A stretch of DNA of 64,000 bases from the NCBI RefSeq assembly GCF_021044585.1, contig NZ_CP087998.1:1178001-1242000 (forward strand), in the 5' to 3' direction. The DNA is from Sulfurimonas sp. HSL-3221 (GTDB taxonomy: Bacteria; Campylobacterota; Campylobacteria; Campylobacterales; Sulfurimonadaceae). Of the stretch, positions 44,948 through 53,198 are shown piece by piece (the first letter of the stretch is position 1; each line of letters opens with the position of its first letter). The position numbers and the translations under genes are program-made. Under the pieces are notes generated by a model that saw only the letters and a list, made by a program, of their open reading frames with translations, searched no databases and had not been told where the DNA came from.

Positions 44948-46534
44948 TTAGCGGCCACTGCTTTTGAACAGGTTGATGTAGCCGTTGACACCATGGCAGA
45001 CGGCATCTGTCCTGACTTCCTCTTTTGTATAGTTTCGGATAAGGCCGCCAATGGCTTTTTCAGGCGCTTTCAAAAAATAGGTGTTCTCTTCGGAATAGGT
45101 ATTTTGTATCAGCCACCGCATCATCCCCAGCATATGCGCTTTGTACCGCTCGCAACCGCCCCAGTTTTCCCGCCTGCATGACAGATACACTTCCGAGGTG
45201 ACTTCATTGATCCATCCGTTTCCGCTTGTGTTCTGACCGGTACCGATCCTGCCGTAGTTCTGCATATCGTTTGGATCGTTTTTCTGCCGCGTAAAAATCG
45301 TATCAAGACATTTCAACAGGGTCTTTTTATAGAGGTCGTTTTTGCTGATTTTATAAAAATCAAGAAGACTCATCACCGCCCAGCTTGTCGGAACCGCATC
45401 TGTCGGCGTGCGGTAGTCGTCCGTCAAAAAATAGGAATCTTTCGCTGCTCTTTCCCGAAAATTGTCCGCCAGTATCGCAGCGGCATCGTAGTAGCGTTGA
45501 TCCGACGTTACCGCATACATTCTTGACAAGGCGGAGAGCACTTCGCCCGTATAAAGATTGGAGTATCTTTTGTCAAAAACCGGTAGGCCCGATTCGATTT
45601 TAACCTGATTGATGACGGTGCCGTCAGGGTTTCGCATGGTAAGCAGCCAGTCGGCGGCCGATACGGCGGCATCCAAATAGCGTTTCTCTTTTGTCCGTTT
45701 ATAGAGTTCCAACAGGGTGAAGATGGTTTTCGAAGCCGTTCCGACGACGAACCTGTCATCCTTTTTGCCGCTGTCGAGGGAAAGGGAGTAATGAAATGCC
45801 CCCTTGTTGCTTCCTTTTTGAATCTGCATGGACAAGATAAAGTCGGCGATCAGGGGTGTGAGTGCGGTGATGCGTTCATCCTTTTCCAAATCGTTGAGTT
45901 TCAACAGGCTGTAGAGGCTGGATGAGGAGTAGGTGGTGATGACGCGTCTGTCGTAAGCGGCATCGTCGGCGGTATAGAGTTTGTGAAATCCATGGGTCTC
46001 TTTGTCCATGGCGCGCAGAAGGTACGCTTTCGCCTCCATGATCTTTGTATAGATCAGATCGCTGTCCAGATGTCGAATGACCACGACGTCGCCGATCAGC
46101 TCTTTTGCTTCACCCCTGTACTCTATCAGCGCGCAGGCCGGAGCGTTTGACCGGGAGATGGAGATCATCAACCTTGACCTGTCCAACTCCCTTTTGTTCG
46201 GAGACGTATGGCCGTGACCTGCCAGGAGGTCTTGAACCGCATGCTCGACTGCTAGCCGCAGCGTATGACCTTTTCCCGTGCCTGTGCCGACAATCTCCCC
46301 ATGCAGGTAGGACGCGACAGATACGGTCCAGTCACCATGAACAGCTAACGCCTTGTGATCAGGAACCGGGGCAGCTGAGAAATGCGACTGCGCAACGGAG
46401 CGGGCATAGGTTAACACCTCATTTCTGGTATTATGATCGGCAATGGACTCTGAATGGCCGAAACCGATGGTCGAAGCGAATCCTGAGCTGACGAACCAAA
46501 GAACGAGAATGAGGTGTCGAAACAGATTTTTCAT
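44948..46534 (-). CDS. secreted protein with alpha/alpha-toroid (six-hairpin-like) domain
   Basis: The protein has 528 residues with signal peptide (MKNLFRHLILVLWFVSSGFAS). Residues ~25-170 form a separate alpha/beta domain of unknown family (includes LRLAVEHAVQDLLAGHG). Residues ~170-520 consist of repeated helical hairpins (YSSSSLYSLLKL..., TLLELYKRTKEKRYLDAAVSAADWLLTMRNPDGT, VLSALSRMYAVTSDQRYYDAAAILADNF), as in glycoside hydrolase/epimerase or terpene-cyclase toroids. No catalytic pair can be named. GC content and codon use are visibly lower than in the neighbours, and the gene lies between two copies of the mogA end, so transfer is likely. Confidence 0.72.
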   Translation of the reverse strand: MKNLFRHLILVLWFVSSGFASTIGFGHSESIADHNTRNEVLTYARSVAQSHFSAAPVPDHKALAVHGDWTVSVASYLHGEIVGTGTGKGHTLRLAVEHAVQDLLAGHGHTSPNKRELDRSRLMISISRSNAPACALIEYRGEAKELIGDVVVIRHLDSDLIYTKIMEAKAYLLRAMDKETHGFHKLYTADDAAYDRRVITTYSSSSLYSLLKLNDLEKDERITALTPLIADFILSMQIQKGSNKGAFHYSLSLDSGKKDDRFVVGTASKTIFTLLELYKRTKEKRYLDAAVSAADWLLTMRNPDGTVINQVKIESGLPVFDKRYSNLYTGEVLSALSRMYAVTSDQRYYDAAAILADNFRERAAKDSYFLTDDYRTPTDAVPTSWAVMSLLDFYKISKNDLYKKTLLKCLDTIFTRQKNDPNDMQNYGRIGTGQNTSGNGWINEVTSEVYLSCRRENWGGCERYKAHMLGMMRWLIQNTYSEENTYFLKAPEKAIGGLIRNYTKEEVRTDAVCHGVNGYINLFKSSGR

Positions 46535-46730
46535 TTTTTCTTTAACGGACTGCCATCATTCTACACGATAGCAGATTGCGGGGTTGGATTACAGGTATAG
46601 TACACCATTGGCTCTTCTATTTTCCCCGTTTGAGTGTTCCGGGGACCATTAGTGGCAAATGGTAGATGACTTGTGTGATCTGATATTGCGATCATAATAA
46701 AATATACAAATTTTCTGGAATTGCCTCATG

Positions 46731-46775
46731 TCTGACGAGAGCGTTATCAAAGCTTTCCTCCCGAAGTCCGAATAA
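46731..46775 (+). pseudogene. remnant/second copy of the mogA 3' end
   Basis: The 15 codons SDESVIKAFLPKSE-stop correspond to TDESVIKAFRPKAK-stop at the end of mogA (44852-44896). The two stretches match at 36 of 45 bases, with several of the differences in third codon positions. Nothing of mogA precedes it. It looks like the trace of a recombination or integration event that replaced the DNA downstream of mogA with material from a relative. An ATG at 46728 is in frame by chance. Confidence 0.75.
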
Positions 46776-46779
46776 GTCG

Positions 46780-47142
46780 TTAGCACTTGGACAGCGGCGT
46801 CTCCAGTGTCAGATCGACGCAGAGCCGGCGCGGTTTCTGTAAAAGCAGGAAGTAGAAGATGTAGCCGAAAAAGCCGACATAGTAGAGTGTTCCGATCATC
46901 ATCAGGAAGATACCGATATTGAAATGCTTTTTTTCGGCGACTAACGTGTCTTCCCTCTTTTTGGTGATGGTGTAGCCGTTCTCGTAGAACATCGCGTCGA
47001 TGCGCTCCATCTTCTGCGTGTCATCCAGCTCGGAACCTTGCAATTGAACAATGTAGTCGTTAAAGAGTGCAATGCCCTGTACAATATTTTTCCTGTCCCA
47101 GAAGTAGATAATGAGTCCAATGGGAAGAAAGAAAAGCAACAT
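46780..47142 (-). CDS. small membrane protein (120 aa)
   Basis: The product has an N-terminal hydrophobic segment (MLLFFLPIGLIIYFW), a soluble middle (30-70), and a strong helix or pair (IGIFLMMIGTLYYVGFFGYIFYFLLL, 75-100), then a basic tail. No family is recognised. It is the last of four minus-strand genes in the low-GC island; its TAA stop lies within TGCTAAC, reminiscent of a cassette 3' end. No good ribosome-binding site is seen. Confidence 0.6.
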   Translation of the reverse strand: MLLFFLPIGLIIYFWDRKNIVQGIALFNDYIVQLQGSELDDTQKMERIDAMFYENGYTITKKREDTLVAEKKHFNIGIFLMMIGTLYYVGFFGYIFYFLLLQKPRRLCVDLTLETPLSKC

Positions 47143-47165
47143 GCTGGGAGCTTTGATGAAATTTG

Positions 47166-47549
47166 TTATGCATAGTACCTAATCACTACCGTAACCAGCA
47201 TACCTAAAAGGAACGATGAGAAGGTTATGACAAGCCTGAAACCTACTATCGGTGTAAAAAGGTTTTCCGGTTTGAGCATATGTGAAATTGCGGCATCGAC
47301 TTTCCCAACCAGATAACCAGATGCGAACAGTGCAATGACTGATGCGTACTCCGCAAATTCGGCTTTTTGTCCTGCGCTATAAGGGGTGAGAAAAATCCCG
47401 ACCACCCAGCCAATCGCACCGCCGAGAATAACAAGTCCAAGATTGATGGCCACGTCTGATGGTTCTTTCTTGACCCTCGTAGACAACCATGCTAAGAGAG
47501 CATATACGGACAAGATAACAATACCGCTTATTGCCAATTTGACGTTCAT
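47166..47549 (-). CDS. small membrane protein (127 aa)
   Basis: This 127-residue protein has four predicted membrane helices (about 3-20, 32-52, 63-80 and 100-125); no family is recognised. AAAGGAA precedes the ATG. The stop codon is part of CATAACAAATTT, similar to the CTAACAAATCT at the stop of the gene at 48797, suggesting a shared recombination-site origin. GC is low compared with flanking chromosomal genes. Confidence 0.65.
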   Translation of the reverse strand: MNVKLAISGIVILSVYALLAWLSTRVKKEPSDVAINLGLVILGGAIGWVVGIFLTPYSAGQKAEFAEYASVIALFASGYLVGKVDAAISHMLKPENLFTPIVGFRLVITFSSFLLGMLVTVVIRYYA

Positions 47550-47626
47550 ATAGTTCCTTTTGTATAACGTTTAAAATGAGTAATCAAGAATCTGTTTGCG
47601 TGTTTTTGATAATCTCCACGCCATTG

Positions 47627-48679
47627 TCAGTTTTCATGCACTATCAATTGATCAAGAAAGTCAATCATTTCATTCTGAAAAACTTCAATGACATATTCGC
47701 TGTTTCGATGTGACAACAACACATATGTGTCATTGTCTTGTGGATTTTTTATCATCCATGATCTGTCTTTGTCAATCACAGTATTTGTAAAACCCAATTT
47801 GGAATATTGTGACTTTAGCTTCTCTTTTAAGTCTTCAAATGTGACGTCACCTTTATCGTGAATAACGATCTTGTGATTTTTATCATTGCTTATGACTGTA
47901 GTTTCTCGTATTTTTACTTCCTCTTCTTTATTGTCTGGTTCCAAATATTCAAGATGCTCTTCGATTATTATTTTATAGGTCGCTGACAGTGCGCTGACCG
48001 TGATGACGGCGATGACAATGTTTAAAACGGAGAACAAAAAGAAGAGTTCGTAGTGAATGATGGAAGAAATCAGTTTAATAGCCAAACCATACACGAAACC
48101 AAATACGAACGAAAACAATAGGGGAAAAAGAACGACTGAAACAAAGACAAAAAGTTTGTACTGTTTTGTGAAGGTCCATGCATCTGAAAAGGTCATTGCC
48201 TTGTCTACCGAGATTGACGGAAACACTAGTGAAACACGGGATACGATGATGGATAAGACTACACCAATAATCGCAATACTTAGGATAAAGCCTATGCTGT
48301 CAAACGAAGCACTTAACGATAAAACTGAAAACGCGACAAACATCATTAGCAGGCCCAGGAGAAAGCCATTGAACATAAATGACCATTCTCTTTTTGTGAA
48401 TTTGTACAATCCCCATTTGGGAATACTGTCCTCCCCTAAAATAAGGATCCTGTGAGTCGAGATGGCCACCATGATATAGATAATCCAGTTGGCCAAAGCA
48501 GTGATAAACAATAGAAGTCCATTATCTATATCCGCATTACCTTTCACATAAACTATATTATTCAGATTAACATAGTCGATGATGATCATGAAGACCAAAT
48601 AGATTGTAAGCGCGTTAATGAGAGCCATATGCTTTTCAAAAACAGAAGAGAGGGCCATATTTAGCATTCTTTTATACAT
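47627..48679 (-). CDS. polytopic membrane protein with cytoplasmic C-terminus
   Basis: The 350 residues have about six membrane helices in the first 245, in an arrangement like the YciC/glycerophosphodiesterase membrane-domain family. A soluble C-terminal domain (255-350; HKIVIHDKGDVTFEDLKEKLKSQYSKLGFTNT...) follows. The function is unknown. It is strongly AT-rich with codon use unlike the surrounding genome, consistent with transfer. On the minus strand its 3' flank contains TTTAAACGTTA, also present at the 3' edge of the attC-like site. Confidence 0.7.
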   Translation of the reverse strand: MYKRMLNMALSSVFEKHMALINALTIYLVFMIIIDYVNLNNIVYVKGNADIDNGLLLFITALANWIIYIMVAISTHRILILGEDSIPKWGLYKFTKREWSFMFNGFLLGLLMMFVAFSVLSLSASFDSIGFILSIAIIGVVLSIIVSRVSLVFPSISVDKAMTFSDAWTFTKQYKLFVFVSVVLFPLLFSFVFGFVYGLAIKLISSIIHYELFFLFSVLNIVIAVITVSALSATYKIIIEEHLEYLEPDNKEEEVKIRETTVISNDKNHKIVIHDKGDVTFEDLKEKLKSQYSKLGFTNTVIDKDRSWMIKNPQDNDTYVLLSHRNSEYVIEVFQNEMIDFLDQLIVHEN

Positions 48680-48730
48680 TTATACTCCGTATTCAATTTT
48701 CTTTATTATCTCGTGATTCATCGATTTATC

Positions 48731-48802
48731 ATCTAACGTTTAAACTCACCAATATGAACTCCCAGTGCGGAGCTCATATTGGTGTGCAGAGATTTGTTAG
48801 CT
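48731..48802 (-). repeat. attC-like integron recombination site
   Basis: Read on the minus strand: AGCTAAC box (48802-48796), a folded core, then TTTAAAC-GTTAGAT (48744-48731), where GTTAGAT fits the GTTRRRY consensus. The core has an 11-pair stem (48747-48757 with 48774-48784), one unpaired base on each side (48758, 48773), a 4-pair stem and a 6-base loop. The 72-base length, the complementary outer boxes and the stop codon of the preceding gene lying inside the first box all fit attC. It could instead be a terminator, but no U-run follows. Confidence 0.5.
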
Positions 48803-49246
48803 GCTCCAAGGCAGCACCACTATGACTAAAAATAATATAGGTATTGTAAAAAATACAGTCAAAGCAAGTGTTGTGAACCGTTTATAGTTCAGCTTCAGTT
48901 CTTTGACAACTGGGTCAGACAGATCATCATCGGAGTTGACAAAAGACAGAGTACGAAGGCTGTTGTATCCACCTGAGCCAAAGCCTGAAGCATGTGTGAT
49001 GTGTTCCCATGTTTGGTGATGATTTTCTTCAAGATAGTTTCTTAGTCTATATTCTTCTATTATGTTTAGAACCATAATAGCAATCCATGTTGGAATCATG
49101 TAGCAGTTGAATAACGTGAAAGCAAAATCCGTTTCAGTAAGGTGAGGCAAAGAAAAACGAAGGATAAATAGGCAAGCGATAAGCGTAAACCAGATTTTCC
49201 AATATAGCTTGATCTGGAATTTTGGAATAGTGTTACTTGTCATCAC
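48797..49246 (-). CDS. small membrane protein of the type found in integron cassettes (149 aa)
   Basis: The product has membrane helices near 15-33, 42-62 and 128-147, and a cytoplasmic segment RLRNYLEENHHQTWEHITHASGFGSGGYNSLRTLSFVNSDDDLSDPVVKELKLNYK. Short membrane proteins with a 'YL...HP..WE.L....' segment are recurrent in marine gene cassettes and stress-protein-B-like families (recollection, not a search). Its TAA stop falls inside the AGCTAAC box of the attC-like site, the classical cassette arrangement. Low GC. GAGGAAG precedes the ATG. Confidence 0.65.
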   Translation of the reverse strand: MMTSNTIPKFQIKLYWKIWFTLIACLFILRFSLPHLTETDFAFTLFNCYMIPTWIAIMVLNIIEEYRLRNYLEENHHQTWEHITHASGFGSGGYNSLRTLSFVNSDDDLSDPVVKELKLNYKRFTTLALTVFFTIPILFLVIVVLPWSS

Positions 49247-49498
49247 TTCCTCTTCAGTTAACTATTAATTAGATTACATTTGAGTGTACTATAGAACTTT
49301 TTTGGTTAGAAAATTCTGCAAAGATAGTAACAATATGAAATATTTTAAATCTTTCGATGTGCTGTAGAATAAAAATGTATACATGATTATTATCGATATC
49401 CGGGGATGGATTAACATGTTGTGGGTCTATCAGCCGTATTCGATGTTAATCATACATTGGAGTGAAATGGCTCTTCTTTTCGGAGGATATTGGGTAGT

Positions 49499-49981
49499 TT
49501 AGAGTTTCTTCTCCCAAAACTGCGCGCTGCCCGCCTCGGGGTCCAGTTCGTAGGCGGCGAAGCCGAACTTCTTGTAAGCACCCTGTGCGACCACGTTATT
49601 GCCAAGAACCTCGAGGGTGATTTTGCAGCACTCTTTGGATGAGGCAATCTCTTCGACTTTTTCCAGCAGTTTCTGGCTGATGCCAAGCCCTCTGTATTTG
49701 GGAAGGACGGTGATGTCGTGGATATTGACGAGGGGCTTGCAGGCGAAGGTGGAAAACCCCTCAAAACAGTTGGCTAGTCCCGCCGGCTCTCCGTTGGCGT
49801 AGGCGATGACGGAGAAGGCGTAAGGTCGTTTGGAAAGTTCTGTGACCAGGTTGTGTTTTACCACATCATCCAGAGGCTTTCCGCCGCCCATGGGGTCACG
49901 CGCATAGGCGTCGAGCATCATGGGGATTTCTGCTTTGTGCTTTTCACTGGAATAATCTGCTTTGACGACTTGTATGTTCAT
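49499..49981 (-). CDS. GNAT-family N-acetyltransferase
   Basis: The 160-residue acetyltransferase has the acetyl-CoA-binding loop ITVLPKYRGLGISQKLLEKVEEIA (Q/RxxGxG/A type) and the C-terminal ITLEVLGNNVVAQGAYKKFGFAAYELDPEAGSAQFWEKKL. The substrate is unknown. AAGGTAAAAA precedes the ATG. The 250 bases between its end and the gene at 48797 are AT-rich and hold no recognisable gene. Confidence 0.88.
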   Translation of the reverse strand: MNIQVVKADYSSEKHKAEIPMMLDAYARDPMGGGKPLDDVVKHNLVTELSKRPYAFSVIAYANGEPAGLANCFEGFSTFACKPLVNIHDITVLPKYRGLGISQKLLEKVEEIASSKECCKITLEVLGNNVVAQGAYKKFGFAAYELDPEAGSAQFWEKKL

Positions 49982-50074
49982 TTTTTACCTTGTGATCGGA
50001 GCAATCGATGTTAAATTATGTGCACGCGAATATGTTATGCATATTTTAGTGCAACGAAAGTAAAAAGGAAACTA

Positions 50075-50401
50075 ATGACCTGCAAACTCCACGAGGTAAT
50101 CGATTTTGTCCGTCAGTACCATCTGCTCGATGATCTGAGCGATGAAGACATCGAAGGCTACTTCCACACCTTTCACCATGCCTGTAAATGGGACAAAGAG
50201 ATCCATTCGCACGACATTGACTGCGACGAGATCGGGATCATCGTTGACAAGACGAAGGAAGTGCTCGACGAAGCCTACGAGCACGAATATACCATACCGC
50301 AGATATATGAGGTTGCCAAGGCCTTCTGCGGCGTATTTGACGCGGCAAAAGCCCCCAAAGCGCCTGTGCCGTTCGTCATCGTCCTTTTGACAAGACTGTA
50401 A
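50075..50401 (+). CDS. hypothetical protein (108 aa)
   Basis: The product MTCKLHEVIDFVRQYHLLDDLSDEDIEGYFHTFHHACKWDKEIHSHDIDCDEIGIIVDKTKEVLDEAYEHEYTIPQIYEVAKAFCGVFDAA... is His/Asp/Glu/Cys-rich in the middle (HTFHHACKWDKEIHSHDIDCDE), which might bind a metal. AAGGAA precedes this ATG, so the longer frame from 50018 is not preferred. No family is recognised. It is followed by a clear hairpin terminator. Confidence 0.65.
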   Translation: MTCKLHEVIDFVRQYHLLDDLSDEDIEGYFHTFHHACKWDKEIHSHDIDCDEIGIIVDKTKEVLDEAYEHEYTIPQIYEVAKAFCGVFDAAKAPKAPVPFVIVLLTRL

Positions 50402-50423
50402 CCTACACTTTCATACGAAACAG

Positions 50424-50439
50424 GCCCCCTTTCGGGGGC
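50424..50439. terminator. bidirectional hairpin between the 50075 gene and xth
   Basis: GCCCCC-TTTC-GGGGGC is a perfect six-pair stem with tetraloop placed between two convergent genes. The U-run is poor on either strand. Confidence 0.6.
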
Positions 50440-50482
50440 TGCTCCATAGAATTATTTAGCGGAATATATACCAGCTGAGGCG

Positions 50483-51259
50483 CTAGAGCGCCAGGCGGAT
50501 GCCGACGGGGCAGTGGTCGGAGCCTTCGATGTCCTGGAGGATGAAGGCGTCTTCGAGTACCTCTGTCAGGTCGTCGGAGATGAAGAAGTAGTCGATCCGC
50601 CACCCCACGTTCTTCGTGCGGGCGCTGAAACGGTAGGACCACCAGCTGTACTCCTCCTCAATGTCGCCGTGCACGTAACGGAAACTGTCGATGTAGCCGT
50701 GTTCGATGAGCTTGTCGATCCAGGCGCGCTCCTCGGGGAGGAAGCCGGAGGTCTTGGCATTGGACTTGGGGTTTTTCAGGTCGATCTCCCGGTGGGCCGT
50801 GTTGACGTCCCCGCAGATGACGATGCTTTTCCCTTCGTCGCGCAGCGTGTCGCAGTAGGTGAGGAATTTTTCGTAAAAGGCCATCTTGTACGCGAGGCGC
50901 TCCTCGTCCTTCTGCCCGTTTGGGAAGTAGACGTTGAAGAGGGTGAAGTCGTCGTAGTCATGCTGGATGATACGCCCCTCGTGCTCGCTGTCGATGTCGA
51001 GGCAGAACTCGGAGGAGTCGGGAACGAGGTGCGAGAAGGTCGCCGTGCCTGAATAGCCCTTGCGCTCGCCGCTGTTGATGGTCAGCGTCGCGTAGTTGGT
51101 GTCAAAAAGGTCGTCGGGAAACTGGGACGCGGTGGCTTTGATCTCCTGGAGACAGAGAATATCCGGACGGCGTTCATCGACCCATTTGAGTGCCTGCTTG
51201 TTGGCGACGGCGCGGATACCGTTGACGTTCCATGAAAGTATTTCGATTGTATCGGACAT
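50483..51259 (-). CDS. xth: exodeoxyribonuclease III
   Basis: The 258-residue EEP-fold AP endonuclease/exonuclease has ILSWNVNGIRAV, DILCLQEIKA (metal Glu), LFNVYFPNG, VICGDVNTAH (catalytic Asp/Asn), WSYRFSARTKNVGWRIDYFFIS and the terminal IEGSDHCPVGIRL (catalytic His). It repairs abasic sites. AAGGT precedes the ATG. Confidence 0.95.
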   Translation of the reverse strand: MSDTIEILSWNVNGIRAVANKQALKWVDERRPDILCLQEIKATASQFPDDLFDTNYATLTINSGERKGYSGTATFSHLVPDSSEFCLDIDSEHEGRIIQHDYDDFTLFNVYFPNGQKDEERLAYKMAFYEKFLTYCDTLRDEGKSIVICGDVNTAHREIDLKNPKSNAKTSGFLPEERAWIDKLIEHGYIDSFRYVHGDIEEEYSWWSYRFSARTKNVGWRIDYFFISDDLTEVLEDAFILQDIEGSDHCPVGIRLAL

Positions 51260-51313
51260 TGAATGTACCTTGTGAGAGCAGGGGAGAGGCGCAGGTAGCG
51301 CCCCGTGTAGTCG

Positions 51314-52198
51314 TTAGACGAAGTTGACCTTGGAGACGTGGTGCTTGAGGCCGAGTTCGGACGGGGTACAGCCCAGGGCCAGGCCGACCATCTGCTGCAT
51401 GTGCAGGACCGGCATCTTGACGTCGCGGCCGACGGCGTGGCCGGCGTGCTCGTACTGGGTGTCGAGTTTCAGGTGGCACAGCGGGCAGGGTGTGACCATC
51501 CAGTCCGCGTTGGCATCCATGGCACCCATCAGTGCTTTACCGGTGAGCAGGGCAGCCGTTTTCGGCGCCTGGAGCTCCGCGTGGAATCCGCAGCACTTGT
51601 TCTTCTCTTCGTAGTCGACGTTGACGCCGCCCAGGGTGACAATGAGGTCATCCAGGGAGTTCGGGTTGTACGGGTTCTCCGCTTTGCCGTGCGTTTCGTT
51701 CTGCAGCTCAGAAGGGCGGATGTTGTGACAGCCGTAGAAGGGAGCGATGTTGAACTGAGAGAGCGGCGTGACAACCTTCTCTTTGAGCGTCTCGAGACCG
51801 AAGTCGTCGATGATCGCGTAGAGGAAGTGGGTGATCTCGGAGGTACCTTTGTACTCCAGGCCGACTTCGGCGAGCTTCTCGTTGACGCGGGCTTTGAGCT
51901 CCGGGTCGTTGTCGAGGCGGTGCTTTGTCATCGCCGTGTTGAGCTGGCAGGTATTACAGATGGTGACCATCGTCATCCCGCGGGATTCCGCGTAGCAGAT
52001 GTTGCGCGCGTTGAGGACAAGCGACAGGAAATCGTCATAGTCCTGCAGGTGGGACGCGCCGCAGCAGGTCGCTTCGGAAAGCTCAACGAGTTCGATACCG
52101 AGCTTTTCGGCGACGGCGTACGTCGACATCAGCTGCTCCGGCGTACTCTCCTTGGCGGTACATCCTGTAAAAAGGGCGTATGTGAGTTTCTTTTCCAT
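51314..52198 (-). CDS. sdhE: succinate dehydrogenase third subunit SdhE (CCG-domain, HdrB-like)
   Basis: The 294 residues carry two cysteine-rich CCG domains (CTAKE...ATCCGASH...CNTCQ and FYGCHNI...NKCCGFHAE...TPCPLCH) like the B subunit of heterodisulfide reductase. In non-classical (type E) succinate:quinone oxidoreductases this subunit replaces the haem-bearing membrane anchor. It lies 9 bases after sdhB with AAGGAT upstream. A small stem-loop (GGCGC/GCGCC, 51288-51302) follows the stop. Confidence 0.9.
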   Translation of the reverse strand: MEKKLTYALFTGCTAKESTPEQLMSTYAVAEKLGIELVELSEATCCGASHLQDYDDFLSLVLNARNICYAESRGMTMVTICNTCQLNTAMTKHRLDNDPELKARVNEKLAEVGLEYKGTSEITHFLYAIIDDFGLETLKEKVVTPLSQFNIAPFYGCHNIRPSELQNETHGKAENPYNPNSLDDLIVTLGGVNVDYEEKNKCCGFHAELQAPKTAALLTGKALMGAMDANADWMVTPCPLCHLKLDTQYEHAGHAVGRDVKMPVLHMQQMVGLALGCTPSELGLKHHVSKVNFV

Positions 52199-52207
52199 GA
52201 CTTATCC

Positions 52208-53188
52208 TTAGAATTTGACCGTTGACGACGATTTGATCAGGGCCTTGACCTCGTCGAGTTTGTCCGATTTCGGCATGTTCCACGGCATGACGACTTTGCC
52301 GACCTTGAACATCTTGAATCCGACCTTGCCGTGTTTCATCAGCATCGGGACCGTACCCTCGGAGTAGCGGACGAGTTCCGCTTCATCCAGCAGACCGTGC
52401 TTCTTGATGGAGTGTGCGAAGCCGACGGCGTGGCGCGTCGCGACGTTGTTGATGGCAACGCCGTTCTCGAAGACCTGGTTATGCAGCTTCGTGATCTTTT
52501 CGATCGGGTTGACCTCTTTGGGGCAGACCTCCTGGCACTCGAAACATTTGACACAGTCCCAGACACCCTGGTCCGGCGCATTGACGATGTCAAGACGATC
52601 GAGGGTCGCTTTGTCGCGCACGTCGGCGTTAAAGCGGTAGGCGGCGGCAAACGCGGCAGGCCCGATGTAGGATTCGTTGTTCTCAAGCGACGGACAGGAG
52701 TAGTGGCACAGACCGCACTGGATACAGTAGTCGGCCTCGAGCAACTGCGCTTCCTCTTTCGGTGTTACGAGGTTTTCGCTCTCCGGGTGTTCGTCGATCT
52801 CGTCGATGAGATACGGTTTGACCTGCTCGTGCTTCTTCCAGAAGTCCTCTTTGTCGATGATCATGTCCTTGACCGCGCGCTTGATGCTGAGCGGCTCGAG
52901 GGTCAGCTCGGTGCCGAAGAGCTCGATCAGATCATTCATGCGCTCTTTACAGGCCAGGACGCCTTTGCCGTTGACTTTGATGGCACAGGCGCCGCAGATC
53001 CCGTGGCGGCAGCTGCGGCGGTAGCTGAAGCTGCCGTCGACGTCCCACTTGATGCGGTTGAGGATATCGAGGACGACCTCTTCGGAGGTGACCTCCATCT
53101 CGATCGTCTTGTAGTGGGGAAGGTAGTCCGTTTCGGCGTTGAAGCGGAACACGTTGAATGTAATGGTTTGTGTAGTAATAGTCGTCAT
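52208..53188 (-). CDS. sdhB: succinate dehydrogenase iron-sulfur subunit
   Basis: The 326 residues hold an N-terminal plant-type ferredoxin domain (SYRRSCRHGICGACAIKVNGKGVLACK; 2Fe-2S) and a C-terminal region with two further clusters (YCIQCGLCHYSCP and DCVKCFECQEVCPKEVNP), plus an extension of about 90 residues beyond classical SdhB. The start at 53188 gives a better spacing to AGGGG than the adjacent ATG at 53191. It transfers electrons from SdhA to SdhE. Confidence 0.93.
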   Translation of the reverse strand: MTTITTQTITFNVFRFNAETDYLPHYKTIEMEVTSEEVVLDILNRIKWDVDGSFSYRRSCRHGICGACAIKVNGKGVLACKERMNDLIELFGTELTLEPLSIKRAVKDMIIDKEDFWKKHEQVKPYLIDEIDEHPESENLVTPKEEAQLLEADYCIQCGLCHYSCPSLENNESYIGPAAFAAAYRFNADVRDKATLDRLDIVNAPDQGVWDCVKCFECQEVCPKEVNPIEKITKLHNQVFENGVAINNVATRHAVGFAHSIKKHGLLDEAELVRYSEGTVPMLMKHGKVGFKMFKVGKVVMPWNMPKSDKLDEVKALIKSSSTVKF

Positions 53189-53198
53189 CATCTTCCCC

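Noticed and set aside
48731-48802. Reading the attC-like site as an ordinary intrinsic terminator
   Set aside because: No U-run follows on either strand, and the outer AAC/GTT boxes and stop-codon overlap are not expected of a terminator. Kept at moderate confidence only.
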